DNA of 64,000 nucleotides, from NCBI RefSeq assembly GCF_018403685.1, contig NZ_BOVK01000036.1, positions 1 through 64,000 of the forward strand. The letters run 5' to 3'. Under the pieces are notes generated by a model. The model was not told the origin of the DNA, did no database searches, and saw only the letters and a list, made by a program, of their open reading frames with translations. This DNA is from Xylanibacillus composti (GTDB lineage: Bacteria; Bacillota; Bacilli; Paenibacillales; K13). Both the position numbers and the translations under genes were made by a program. Numbering within the stretch: the first letter of the stretch is position 1; each line of letters begins with the position of its first letter. Below, one piece after another: positions 7,360-16,515 of this stretch.

Positions 7360-7584
7360 ATGGGTCAAGGACAATCTCGTTCCAGTAACGTACTCGTCGT
7401 ACCTCAAGCCAATGCAGCGTTGGATCAAATGAAATATGAGGTAGCGCAAGAGCTGGGTATCGCTATCCCTCAAGACGGTTACTACGGTAACATGGCTACT
7501 CGCGACACGGGTGCGATCGGTGGTCACATCACTCGCCGTCTGGTGCAAATCGCTGAGCAGCAACTGGCTGGTCAATTCAAGTAA
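7360..7584 (+). CDS. Alpha/beta-type small acid-soluble spore protein
   Basis: A 74-residue SASP that coats and protects spore DNA in the forespore. It shows both family signatures: ALDQMKYEVAQELG with the germination-protease cleavage region, and NMATRDTGAIGGHITRRLVQIAEQQL. A strong AAGGAGGTGA site precedes the ATG, a sigma-G-like promoter lies upstream and a terminator hairpin follows. This gene is direct evidence that the organism sporulates. Confidence 0.97.
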   Translation: MGQGQSRSSNVLVVPQANAALDQMKYEVAQELGIAIPQDGYYGNMATRDTGAIGGHITRRLVQIAEQQLAGQFK

Positions 7585-7597
7585 TCATGCTTGCCGG

Positions 7598-7635
7598 CAC
7601 TGGAGAGCGCGATTCTGCGCTTTCCAGTGTCTTTT
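7598..7635 (+). terminator. Terminator of the SASP gene
   Basis: CACTGG at 7598 pairs with CCAGTG at 7624, with an inner GCGC/GCGC stem, followed by a T-rich tract. It lies just after the SASP stop codon. Confidence 0.8.
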
Positions 7636-7643
7636 CTCCTTCG

Positions 7644-8237
7644 CTACGACCAGTCCTCCGCATAAAGAGCCTCATATTTCTTATAATAATAAAGCACGCG
7701 ATGCACATAGTGGCGGGTTTCGCCGAAAGGCACCTCCGACAGCGTAGCTTCTTTGCCGTCCCAAACCCCTTCGTTGAGCCACTGGCGCACCTTGCCCGGA
7801 CCTGCATTATAAGCCGCAGCAACCAGTGCCATGCGGTCGCGATCCGTGCGCTCTCCTTCCAATCCATCATACATATTGTGCAAAAAACGCAAGTACCAGG
7901 CGCCAGTCTTGAGGTTTAAGGTGGGCTCATATAAATCGCCAATGGTATTGTCGCGGAAGCCCGCTTGCTCCAATACCCACTCCCCGGTTTCGGGCATGAT
8001 TTGCATCAGGCCCATAGCGTTCTTTTTCGATGATTTATCCGGTTTGAAATTGCTCTCAACCCGCACAATCGCCGCCATGAACAGCGGATCCACACCATAG
8101 TCCTTCGCGATTTCCCGAATTTCTTGCTCATAATGAATGGGATAAATCAAATACCCCAGCCATTGGGACGAGAATAAAGCCAGTACCGTACCGATAAAAA
8201 TTACTGCATAAAGCCGCTTCTTGCGTAGCATGCTCAT
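7644..8237 (-). CDS. Membrane-anchored lytic transglycosylase (SLT domain)
   Basis: A 197-residue peptidoglycan lytic transglycosylase. Residues 8-30 form a hydrophobic N-terminal anchor. The SLT domain follows, with the catalytic Glu in IVRVESNFKPDKSSKKNAMGLMQIMPETG and the AAYNAGPGKVRQWL motif. It should cut the glycan strands of peptidoglycan on the outer face of the membrane. The start codon overlaps the coaE stop by four bases, so it is translated with coaE as the last gene of the leftward polA block. Confidence 0.9.
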   Translation of the reverse strand: MSMLRKKRLYAVIFIGTVLALFSSQWLGYLIYPIHYEQEIREIAKDYGVDPLFMAAIVRVESNFKPDKSSKKNAMGLMQIMPETGEWVLEQAGFRDNTIGDLYEPTLNLKTGAWYLRFLHNMYDGLEGERTDRDRMALVAAAYNAGPGKVRQWLNEGVWDGKEATLSEVPFGETRHYVHRVLYYYKKYEALYAEDWS

Positions 8238-8830
8238 GTGCCGACCCGACTATCCCAAAATTGATCGACTTGCCTGGCCGTCTCCGCCAATGATCCAGAG
8301 TTGTCTATAACGATATCCGCTCTCTTCCTCTTCTCCTCAATCGGCAGCTGGGCGGCAATGCGCTGCCTCGCTGCGGCTTCATCCATGCCATCCCGCTCCA
8401 TGAGGCGGGACAACTGGACAGCAGGCGGCACATATACGACCATAACTTCGGAGAAATAATCGACCAGTCCTGATTCATATAATAAAGGCACGTCCACTAC
8501 AACAAGCCGTGTTGGATCTTCCTGCTCATAGGCCGCCATACGGCTGCGCATCAATGCGCGGATTGGCGGGTGAAGCAAGGCTTCCAGCTTTTTGCGGGCA
8601 GCGTCATCCGCGAACACTATCTGGCCCAAGCGTTTGCGGTCCAGCGAACCATCAGGCAGCAGAACAGCTTGTCCGAAGGTATCCGCTACTTGTGCAAGCG
8701 TCGGCGTGCCCGGCTCAACCACTTCTCGCGCCAGCCGATCCGCATCAATCAGCACCGCACCTTTTTCCACCAGCATGTCCGCAACAGTGCTTTTGCCGCA
8801 AGCGATGCCGCCAGTCAATCCAATATTCAT
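8234..8830 (-). CDS. coaE: Dephospho-CoA kinase
   Basis: CoaE phosphorylates dephospho-CoA at the 3' ribose hydroxyl, the last step of coenzyme A synthesis. The 198-residue protein starts MNIGLTGGIACGKST (P-loop) and contains IDADRLAREVVEPG, VVDVPLLYESGL and the lid sequence near residue 140. Length is typical. It lies in the conserved polA-mutM-ytaF-coaE order and overlaps the transglycosylase gene by four bases. Confidence 0.97.
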   Translation of the reverse strand: MNIGLTGGIACGKSTVADMLVEKGAVLIDADRLAREVVEPGTPTLAQVADTFGQAVLLPDGSLDRKRLGQIVFADDAARKKLEALLHPPIRALMRSRMAAYEQEDPTRLVVVDVPLLYESGLVDYFSEVMVVYVPPAVQLSRLMERDGMDEAAARQRIAAQLPIEEKRKRADIVIDNSGSLAETARQVDQFWDSRVGT

Positions 8831-8925
8831 CGTATCCCCCGCTTTCTTCTGAATTTGTTCTAGATGTTGCAGCAGCCCGTCTTATTCTGTATCGCGGGTT
8901 GAGGGCGCATACACCGATTTGCGTG

Positions 8926-8950
8926 AAAGGGGCGGAACCGACTTCCGCCC
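8926..8950 (-). terminator. Hairpin at the end of ytaF
   Basis: GGGCGGAA (8930-8937) pairs with TTCCGCCC (8943-8950) across a 5-base loop. On the minus strand it is followed by only a short T tract, so it may be a weak terminator or an RNA-stability element before coaE. Confidence 0.45.
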
Positions 8951-9633
8951 TATAAATCGAACAATTTGGCTACGCCCGTCAAAATCAGAATGACACCGGG
9001 AGCAGCGGCCAGCTTGCGAACCCACGCCAATCCGGAGAGCCGAAATCCGATCTGCAGACCTGTCGCAATAAATGCGCCGCAGGTTATGCCGATCAATAGC
9101 GATGTCCAAAGCGGAGAGAATCCGAGCAGTGCCGCACCCAGTCCGGCTCCCAATGCGTCGAGGGACAAAGCCAGACCCAGCAGCCCTGCCTCTGTCGCCG
9201 AGATCGTACCCGACCGGTCCATATCCGCTTTCACAGGTGTGCGCAAAATATCAATCACAATTCCAAGCTGGCGAATTTCCACATGAATAACCGTCTTGGG
9301 CGAATCGCGCTTGGGATCAGGCTGAGCGGGCGGGGACTCGGATGCGTTGCTGTTTTTGTGAGCAATCATTTGCCAAATCGCCCAAATGCCGATTCCGATC
9401 AGGATGAAAGCGCCAATCATCTTGGCCACTGCCGGACTCAGGAAATGAAGCAGGACAGCGCCAATCTGCATCGAGCACCAAATAACCAAACCAGAGCAAA
9501 TTGCTATGATCAGGATAGATACGGCAGGTATGCGTATTTTTCGAATCCCGTACATGACTCCGACGCCAAACCCGTCGAGGCTGACAGCCAAAGCAAGCAG
9601 CAGCAGCGAAATCAGTGACAGCATGTGTTTCAC
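8950..9633 (-). CDS. ytaF: Sporulation membrane protein YtaF (MntP-like)
   Basis: A 227-residue multi-pass membrane protein of the YtaF family, related to MntP manganese exporters. It has about six hydrophobic segments and two similar halves, each with a SLDGFGVG/SLDALGAG motif (near residues 19 and 151), joined by a hydrophilic loop at about 95-125. YtaF is expressed during sporulation in Bacillus; its transport substrate is not established. Its place between mutM and coaE matches B. subtilis. Confidence 0.92.
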   Translation of the reverse strand: MKHMLSLISLLLLALAVSLDGFGVGVMYGIRKIRIPAVSILIIAICSGLVIWCSMQIGAVLLHFLSPAVAKMIGAFILIGIGIWAIWQMIAHKNSNASESPPAQPDPKRDSPKTVIHVEIRQLGIVIDILRTPVKADMDRSGTISATEAGLLGLALSLDALGAGLGAALLGFSPLWTSLLIGITCGAFIATGLQIGFRLSGLAWVRKLAAAPGVILILTGVAKLFDL

Positions 9634-9697
9634 TCTCCCTTGCTCCCATCATATGGAGAGGAAACAGCATGGGTGCATGACTAGTTGGAGAGCCGTA

Positions 9698-10567
9698 TCA
9701 TCCCTTCTTGACGGAGGCTGCCGTCCGCTTGCGAGACCGTTTCATGCGTTGGCATGTTTGGCAAAAATGCGTCCCCCTGCCCGCCAGCACAATCTTCACA
9801 ATGGGGTTGCCGCAGCGCGCGCATGCCTCGCCGCTGCGTCCGTATGCTTGCAGCTGCTGCTGGAACATGCCCATTTCGCCCTGACCGTTCACATACGACT
9901 TGATCGATGATCCACCCTGGCGAACCGCCTCGCTCAACGTCTTCACCACCGCTTGATGCAAGGTTTGCCACTCCTGCGCGCTTAATGAATCGGCGGTCTG
10001 TTCCGGATGGATGCGCGCTTCGTACAAGGCCTCATCCACATAAATATTCCCGAGCCCCGTCACATATGCCTGGTTGAGCAGCAGCGGCTTGAGCTTCGAC
10101 GAACGGTGCGCAAGCACGGAGCGGAACGCCTCGCATGTAAAATTGTCGCTCAATGGCTCCAGCCCCAGCTTGTTCAGCGGAGGGGACGTCCACTCCTCGC
10201 CCGGGGCGAACAGATGCATCGTGCCAAATTGACGCACGTCCCGATATCTCAGCTCACTGCCGTCCGTGAACCGGAAGATGACATGCGTATGCGGTTCGAC
10301 AGGCTCATGATGCGCGTATACGCCATAACGCCCTTCCATGCGCAGGTGGGAAACGAGAATGATTCCGTCCAGCACCATACGCAAAAATTTGCCCCGGCGG
10401 TCGATCTCCATAAACGTGCGGCCAGCCAGCGCCTCTTCGAACAGCATAGTATCATCCGGCTTTTGAATAATGCGCGGCAGGCTGACTGTTGCTTGCTCTA
10501 TCGTCTTGCCGACAATGAGTTGAATCAATGTGCGGCGAACTGTTTCTACTTCCGGCAATTCCGGCAT
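9698..10567 (-). CDS. mutM: Formamidopyrimidine-DNA glycosylase
   Basis: MutM (Fpg) excises 8-oxoguanine and other oxidised purines and cuts the abasic site. The 289-residue protein begins with the catalytic Pro2-Glu3 (MPELPEVETVRR), has GKFL near residue 60, the helix-two-turn-helix region with GLGNIYVDEAL, and a C-terminal zinc finger (CARCGNPI and CQTC). It lies directly downstream of polA, as in Bacillus. Confidence 0.97.
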   Translation of the reverse strand: MPELPEVETVRRTLIQLIVGKTIEQATVSLPRIIQKPDDTMLFEEALAGRTFMEIDRRGKFLRMVLDGIILVSHLRMEGRYGVYAHHEPVEPHTHVIFRFTDGSELRYRDVRQFGTMHLFAPGEEWTSPPLNKLGLEPLSDNFTCEAFRSVLAHRSSKLKPLLLNQAYVTGLGNIYVDEALYEARIHPEQTADSLSAQEWQTLHQAVVKTLSEAVRQGGSSIKSYVNGQGEMGMFQQQLQAYGRSGEACARCGNPIVKIVLAGRGTHFCQTCQRMKRSRKRTAASVKKG

Positions 10568-10624
10568 TGTCCCTCACCTCAACCTGATTATAACGGGGGG
10601 CGAAACTTCTGCCCAGTCCTGACG

Positions 10625-13276
10625 CTATTTCGCCTCATACCAATTTTGGCCATAGCTGACATCCGCCTTCAGAGGCACGTCCAGCTCGATTGCCTGCTCC
10701 ATGACCTGCGGCACAAGCTGCTTCATGATGCCCAGCTCCTCCTCCGGCACCTCGAACACAAGCTCATCATGCACCTGGAGAAGCATCCGGCTGCGCAGCC
10801 CTTCCTCACGCAGCTTCTCTTCCATTTGCACCATCGCCAACTTGATGATGTCAGCGGCGGTACCCTGGATCGGGGTGTTCATCGCTGTCCGTTCTGCGAA
10901 CGAGCGCTGGTTGAAGTTCGATGCCTTGATCTCCGGCAAGTAGCGGCGGCGATGCAGCAGGGTAGAGACATAGCCATCCTTCCGCGCCTGCTTGACGATG
11001 TCCGTCATGAACTGCTTCACACCCTCGAAGACGGCGAAATATTGCTCGATGAACTGGGCCGCTTCCTTGCGGGTAATATTCAAGTTCTGCGACAGCCCGT
11101 AATCGCTGATGCCGTATACGATGCCGAAGTTAACAGCCTTAGCCTGGCGCCGCATATTGGCATCGACCTCGTCCGCATGCACGCCGAATACATCCATCGC
11201 TGTTTTCGTATGAATGTCCATATCATGAATGAACGCTTCCTTCAACCGGGGATCCCCGGAAATATGGGCAAGCACGCGCAGCTCAATCTGCGAGTAATCG
11301 GCTGCCAGCACCTGCCAGCCAGGCTCGGACGGCACGAATACTTTGCGGATTTTGCGCCCTTCCTCCATACGGATCGGGATATTCTGCAAATTCGGGAACT
11401 GGCTGGACAGCCGACCGGTTGCCGCAATCGTCTGCCTATAGTACGTATGAATCTTGCCGGTCTTCTCGCGAATTTCCTTAACAAGTCCCTCGATGTAGGT
11501 GGACTGCAGCTTTGCCAGCTGGCGGTAATGGACAATTTGCGAGACAATCTCATGATGCGGAGCCAGCTTGTCCAGCACTTCCGCGTCCGTCGAATATCCG
11601 GTCTTCGTCTTCTTCACTACGGGCAGTCCCAGCTTCTCGAACAAAATTTCTCCGAGCTGCTTGGGCGAGTTCAGGTTGAATTCCTCGCCAGCCTGGGCGT
11701 AGATATCCTTCACAATTGTATCCAGCTGAGCAGTCAGCTCCTGGCCGTACGCGACAAGCCCCGCCTTGTCCACCTTGAAGCCCGTAGTCTCCATACGGCT
11801 CAAGGTGCGCGTCAACGGCATCTCTACATCCTCGAGCAGCGAGCGCATGCCATCCGCTTCCAGCTTCTCCTTCAGAACCGGAGCCAGCTTGAGGACGGCT
11901 CTCGCTTTTCTCGCCAGGTGATTGGCCGTGATCGCTTCGTCTGGAACTTTGAATTTGGCTCCCTTGCCGAACACCTCTTCATCGGAAGCGAGCCAGCCTG
12001 TCCCGTATCGCTGCGACAACCCGCTCAAGGTGTCATCTCCCTGGGTCGGGTCCAGCAAGTAACCGGCGAGCAGCACATCCACTGCTACTCCCTCAAGAGA
12101 TAGGCCATGCCAGTGCAAGGCCACAATCGCCTTGTGGCTGTCATAAATATGCTTCGGCTTCTCGGCATCGGCCAGCCATTGACGTAAGGAAGCGGCCTGC
12201 TCCGACTGCTTCAGCCAATCGAACGCTGCTGTGTAAACAGCATCGCCGGTATCGAGCGCAATGCCGATCACTTCCGCCTCATGCGGATTTTCGCCGATCA
12301 CCTCCAGATGGACGGCCTGAACGCGCTCCAGTGCGCTCTCCAGCTGTTCGCTTCCCTCGACATCGGCGCGAACAAGCTGCAGCGACTCCACTTCCTGCGG
12401 CGAACCCGCATCGTCCCCGGCATCGCCCAGCCGCTCCAAGAGCGACTTGAACTCCAGCTTGCGGAACAGCTCGCGCGCAGCGCCTTGATCATAGCCGCCG
12501 TAGCTCATGTCCTCCAGTTTGAGCTCCACTGGAACCTCGCGGAAAATCGTCGCCAGATCCTTGCTCATCCGGGCATCCTCCGCATGCTCGGTTACCCGCT
12601 CTTTCAGCTTGCCCTTCAGGCTGTCGGCATGGGTCAGCACTTCTTCTACGGAGCCATACTCATGCAGCAGCTTCAGCGCTGTCTTCTCGCCCACGCCGGG
12701 AATGCCGGGAATGTTGTCGGAGGCATCCCCCATCAAGCCTTTCAAATCTATAATTTGCTTCGGCGCCAATCCATACTTCTCCTGGATTTCCGCCGGTCCA
12801 TAGCGCTCCATCTCCGATATGCCCTTGCGAGTCAGCGCAATCGTCACCTGATTCGAGGCAAGCTGCAGCATATCCTTGTCTCCGGTTACGATCAGCACCT
12901 GCCACTTCTGACTTTCCGCCAGCCGGGAGATGGTGCCGATAATGTCATCCGCCTCATAGCCCTCCAGCTCGAAGCGAGAAATGCTCAAGCCATCCAGCAG
13001 CTCGCGCAGCAGCGGAAATTGTTCCGACAGCTCCGGCGGCGTCTTCATGCGATGCCCCTTGTATTCCTTATAATCCTGATGGCGAAAAGTCGCCTTCCCT
13101 GCATCGAACGCCACGAGGAAATGTGTAGGCTGCTCCTCTTCCAGCAAGCGAAGCAGCATCGTGGTGAACCCGTAAACAGCATTCGTCTGCATGCCGGCGG
13201 AATTGCTGAGCGGCGGCAGCGCGTAGAATGCCCGATTGGCAATGCTGTTCCCGTCGATTAACACGATTTTATTCAA
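10625..13276 (-). CDS. polA: DNA polymerase I
   Basis: A family A polymerase for repair and Okazaki-fragment processing, 883 residues. The N-terminal 290 residues are the 5' nuclease (IVLIDGNSIANRAFYALP, DKDMLQL, GIPGVGEKTALKLL). The middle region (about 310-470) is exonuclease-like but lacks the D-x-E metal site (HLEVIGENP), as in Bacillus enzymes, so proofreading is unlikely. The polymerase domain has motif A (DYSQIELR), motif B (RRQAKAVNFGIVYG) and motif C (VHDE, about 835). The start is TTG at 13276 with GAGGTG six bases upstream; a longer in-frame extension has no similarity to the family. Confidence 0.96.
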   Translation of the reverse strand: MNKIVLIDGNSIANRAFYALPPLSNSAGMQTNAVYGFTTMLLRLLEEEQPTHFLVAFDAGKATFRHQDYKEYKGHRMKTPPELSEQFPLLRELLDGLSISRFELEGYEADDIIGTISRLAESQKWQVLIVTGDKDMLQLASNQVTIALTRKGISEMERYGPAEIQEKYGLAPKQIIDLKGLMGDASDNIPGIPGVGEKTALKLLHEYGSVEEVLTHADSLKGKLKERVTEHAEDARMSKDLATIFREVPVELKLEDMSYGGYDQGAARELFRKLEFKSLLERLGDAGDDAGSPQEVESLQLVRADVEGSEQLESALERVQAVHLEVIGENPHEAEVIGIALDTGDAVYTAAFDWLKQSEQAASLRQWLADAEKPKHIYDSHKAIVALHWHGLSLEGVAVDVLLAGYLLDPTQGDDTLSGLSQRYGTGWLASDEEVFGKGAKFKVPDEAITANHLARKARAVLKLAPVLKEKLEADGMRSLLEDVEMPLTRTLSRMETTGFKVDKAGLVAYGQELTAQLDTIVKDIYAQAGEEFNLNSPKQLGEILFEKLGLPVVKKTKTGYSTDAEVLDKLAPHHEIVSQIVHYRQLAKLQSTYIEGLVKEIREKTGKIHTYYRQTIAATGRLSSQFPNLQNIPIRMEEGRKIRKVFVPSEPGWQVLAADYSQIELRVLAHISGDPRLKEAFIHDMDIHTKTAMDVFGVHADEVDANMRRQAKAVNFGIVYGISDYGLSQNLNITRKEAAQFIEQYFAVFEGVKQFMTDIVKQARKDGYVSTLLHRRRYLPEIKASNFNQRSFAERTAMNTPIQGTAADIIKLAMVQMEEKLREEGLRSRMLLQVHDELVFEVPEEELGIMKQLVPQVMEQAIELDVPLKADVSYGQNWYEAK

Positions 13277-13334
13277 TACCGACACCTCATTTTTTTGGAC
13301 AAATCCGTTTCCTCTAATCATAGCATACCGCAAT

Positions 13335-13376
13335 AAAAAATGCCCCTGCCAGCAGCAGAAGCATCCTTCGCATTTC
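13335..13376 (-). terminator. Terminator after the EAL-GGDEF gene
   Basis: AAATGC and GCATTT form a stem around a GC-rich inner hairpin. On the minus strand it is followed by a run of T. It lies between the EAL-GGDEF gene and polA and separates their transcripts. Confidence 0.65.
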
Positions 13377-13391
13377 CTTGTATGACTTGCC

Positions 13392-15185
13392 TCACCGCTG
13401 GCCCTTGGCATGCAGCAGCCGGTCCAGACGCTCTACGCAGACGGCATTGCCCTTCAGCGCCTTCGCCTTGCTCTTCAACTCTGCCGCTGTTCGGGCAAGC
13501 GCCTCCGGCATAAACCCTTCCCGCTCCGTGCAGATGATCAGCGAAATCGAAAGGGTGACACCGTTCTGCTCCACCGCTCTCCCTTCCCGATCCAGCACAT
13601 AGCGAATTTCCTTGCCATGATAAAATCTGTCGATCCCCGACTCGAACCGGGCCACAATCTCTTTGCAAAGCTGCTCCGGCTCACTCACGCAGGTGAGCGC
13701 GATAAAATCGTCCCCGCCGATATGGCCGATGAAGTCTTCTCTCGTTCCATATTGCTGAAGCGTCTGCCTAAGCACAGAGGCCGTATATTGAATCACTTCA
13801 TCCCCTTGCTGGAACCCGAAATGATCGTTGTACCACTTGAAATGGTCCAAATCCGCATAAATCACGGCAAATGGTAAGGAGGAGGACCACTTGGTCCGGA
13901 TTTCGCGCTGGATTTCTCTGTTCCCGGGCAGGCCGGTAAGCGGATTGGACACGCGTGCCGCTTCCATCTGCATATGCGTAATGTGCTCCAGTATGGAGCG
14001 GACCGAGGCCGTTCCCTGCAATTTGCCTTCCCTCGTAATGATGACCAGATCGTACAGGCGTCTCATCTCTCGAGCCATCGCCAGCTTGGAGGCACGTTCG
14101 AGACTCGTATGCTCGTCGAGGATCAACGGACGGTTATCCATAAGCTGTTCAACCGGCTTGCTCCAGAACAAGGCGATGCCGTATTGTCCGGACAACTCTT
14201 GGAACAGCTTCTCCCGCATCATCAGTCCGACCGGCTTGTTGGAGGAATCGACGACGACTATCCCTTGCTCCGCTTCATGATGACGGAGATAGAGAGAAAC
14301 CTCCGAGATTGGGGTTCCCATCTTGAAGCAGCCGGTATGGGCGGCCAGGTCGCCAATGTTCTTCTGGTACGGCGAGCGCGCCATACTGTCGGACAGCTTC
14401 TGAATGAACTGATGAATATCTGCGTCTGGCACAAGCAAAGCCTTGTCCGGTCTTCCGAGCAAGTAGCCCTGCACATAATGGACACCCATTCGCATAAGCT
14501 TGTCCAGATCCTCCAGCCGCTCGATCCCTTCCGCAATCAAGCTGATATTCATCTTTGTCGCGAACGTCACGAACGTCTCTACAATATATTCCTTCACACG
14601 GCTTGTATGAATCTGTTCGGTCAGCGATCGATCGATCTTGATATAGTCCGGCTGCAGCTCGGCGATGGCCTCCAGTGAAGAATAGCCGGCTCCGGCGTCA
14701 TCGATCGCGATCTGGTATCCTTGCTTGCGGTAATGCTCCAGCACGCGCTTGGCCATTTCGAAATTCTCTACAGAGGTGCGCTCGGTAATTTCCAGCACCA
14801 CATTCGTCGGATTCAACCCGCATTCACGCAGCAGGCGCATCGTTTGGCCTGGCGTAAAATCCGGCTCCAGAATGACGGAGGCCGGTATGTTAATAAAGAT
14901 TTTCTGATCCGCAGACAAATTGCGGCAACCGCGAATCGCCTTCTCTCTGGCGAGCTTGTCCAGTTCGTACAGCTTGCCTTCCTGCTCAGCCATCCGAAAC
15001 AGCTTGAGCGGGGAACGGAAGCCGGACTGCTCCGGTCCTCTCGTCAGCGCTTCGTACCCGAAAACCGTCCCATCCTTCAAGGACACGATCGGTTGATAAA
15101 CCGACCAAATGGACGCGGTATGTAAAATCGTATAAAAGGCTGCAAGCTCCTCATTTCCCTCGACATTGCCCGGGATGCTATTCAT
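13392..15185 (-). CDS. EAL-CBS-GGDEF cyclic-di-GMP turnover protein
   Basis: About 597 residues. An EAL phosphodiesterase domain (YEALTRG, ITERTS, DDAGAGYSSL, IKIDRSL, AEGIE, QGYLLGRP) is followed by a pair of CBS-like modules (about 275-400) and a GGDEF domain whose signature reads GGDDF. The key EAL residues look intact, so cyclic-di-GMP hydrolysis is likely; the GGDDF form may or may not be an active cyclase. No membrane segment is visible, so it is cytoplasmic. The start chosen is ATG at 15185 with GGAGAGGGG upstream; an earlier in-frame ATG at 15263 lacks a good site. Confidence 0.9.
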   Translation of the reverse strand: MNSIPGNVEGNEELAAFYTILHTASIWSVYQPIVSLKDGTVFGYEALTRGPEQSGFRSPLKLFRMAEQEGKLYELDKLAREKAIRGCRNLSADQKIFINIPASVILEPDFTPGQTMRLLRECGLNPTNVVLEITERTSVENFEMAKRVLEHYRKQGYQIAIDDAGAGYSSLEAIAELQPDYIKIDRSLTEQIHTSRVKEYIVETFVTFATKMNISLIAEGIERLEDLDKLMRMGVHYVQGYLLGRPDKALLVPDADIHQFIQKLSDSMARSPYQKNIGDLAAHTGCFKMGTPISEVSLYLRHHEAEQGIVVVDSSNKPVGLMMREKLFQELSGQYGIALFWSKPVEQLMDNRPLILDEHTSLERASKLAMAREMRRLYDLVIITREGKLQGTASVRSILEHITHMQMEAARVSNPLTGLPGNREIQREIRTKWSSSLPFAVIYADLDHFKWYNDHFGFQQGDEVIQYTASVLRQTLQQYGTREDFIGHIGGDDFIALTCVSEPEQLCKEIVARFESGIDRFYHGKEIRYVLDREGRAVEQNGVTLSISLIICTEREGFMPEALARTAAELKSKAKALKGNAVCVERLDRLLHAKGQR

Positions 15186-15816
15186 ACGAACCCCTCTCCT
15201 TCGGACCGTCCTTAGCATTGCTGCTCCCATCAGCCTATTCAGCCGCTCTTGTGCAAACAGCATAGCAAGTCTTTGTCAACGGATATACAGCTTTCTATTA
15301 AATTTGTGTAAAAATAGCGAAATCCGTCGAAATTTTGTCCAGAATCCCCCACCAAGGTTTCAAAAGCACAGAGAGGTAAATCAGCACTCCCTATTAGAGG
15401 CATATAACGGACTTATTGCAACGAATAGCGCGCCCGGCAATGCATAACGGTACTCCGCGGGCTTATTCCGGCTCCTTCACCTTCCGTTCAGTGAAAAGGG
15501 CATCAATAAGTCCAGCAAGTTCCGTTAATTCCGCATACGTTTGCAGTTGGGATGAAATAAGCCCGTTCATTCCCGTTATTTCGCAATCACGGCAAGTTGA
15601 CGTCAACTCAAGGAGCACGGATTGGGCCGGTCCGTTTCTTTTCCAGTGCAATAAAAAAAGACACTATTAGGCCAGTATTCGATGCAAGATGCCTGTCTAA
15701 CGAAATCCGTCCCAGAGCACAACCACCAGCGCAACACACCAATCCGGCATGCTGATGGGGCAAAGAGGACCCATTCGAGCAGAGCATTCACACTAAAGCC
15801 TAATAGTGTCTATAGG
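15186..15816. repeat. Intergenic region with a 153-bp terminal-inverted-repeat element
   Basis: No gene was seen. AGACACTATTAGGC at 15659-15672 has its exact reverse complement at 15798-15811, bounding a 153-bp segment next to the phoU stop codon. This could be a small non-autonomous mobile element or a long-range RNA structure. The region 15400-15600 also holds scattered AACGGA/TTCCGTTA motifs of the dispersed repeat family found elsewhere in the window. Confidence 0.6.
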
Positions 15817-16485
15817 TTATTGATTCAGATCAGGACGATGGCCGCGTACCAGATAGACTACGCTCTCGCCGATATTGGTTGCATGATCGGCCATACGTTC
15901 CAGATAGCGGCTGACGAAGCAGAGCTGCAGCGACTGGTTAACTGTTTTGGGATTGTCCACCATGAAGACGAACAGCTCCCGCAAAATTTGGCTGTACAGA
16001 TTGTCGACCTCATCATCCATCTTCGCCATCTTGTAAGCGAGATCCACATTCTCTTCCATGTAGGACTGAATCGATTCGGAAATCATGAGCTGTACAATCT
16101 CCGCCATGCGCGGTATGTCCACGAGCGGCTTTACCAGCTCTTCGTTGCCGATCCGCATAACGACCTTCGCAATATCTACGGCCAGATCGCCCATTCGCTC
16201 CAGATCGCTCGATATCTTGAAGGCGACCAGGATGCGCCGCAAATCCTTGGCTACCGGCTGTTGGGTAGCGATCAGCGTCGTGCCGATTTCATCGATTTTC
16301 TCCTCGATTTCATTAATGGCCACATCCTGATTTACGATTTGCTGCGCCAGCTCAAGATCGGTCTCCTTCAGTGACTTGACGGAATTCAGAATCGCCTCCT
16401 CTACCATGCGCCCCATTTCTACTAGCGCACTGCGCAGCGTGTTCAGCTGTTCATCAAATTGTTGGCGGTTCGTATTCATTGGCAC
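15817..16485 (-). CDS. phoU: Phosphate signalling protein PhoU
   Basis: PhoU links the Pst transporter to the PhoR kinase and dampens phosphate signalling. The 222-residue protein has two three-helix repeats, each with the E/D-rich metal-binding motif (SDLERMGDLAVDIAK near 95 and RYLERMADHATNIGE near 195). The start is GTG at 16485, 7 bases after GGGAGG; an ATG two codons later is possible. It is the last gene of pstSCAB-phoU. Confidence 0.97.
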   Translation of the reverse strand: MPMNTNRQQFDEQLNTLRSALVEMGRMVEEAILNSVKSLKETDLELAQQIVNQDVAINEIEEKIDEIGTTLIATQQPVAKDLRRILVAFKISSDLERMGDLAVDIAKVVMRIGNEELVKPLVDIPRMAEIVQLMISESIQSYMEENVDLAYKMAKMDDEVDNLYSQILRELFVFMVDNPKTVNQSLQLCFVSRYLERMADHATNIGESVVYLVRGHRPDLNQ

Positions 16486-16515
16486 TCGCTTTCCTCCCCT
16501 TTCTAGAAAAACCTA

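Noticed and set aside
10007-12103. Long open frames opposite polA and mutM (about 700 codons)
   Set aside because: They are the antisense of well-identified genes in GC-rich codons and show no family features. The same applies opposite fumarase, icd, pyk and dnaE.
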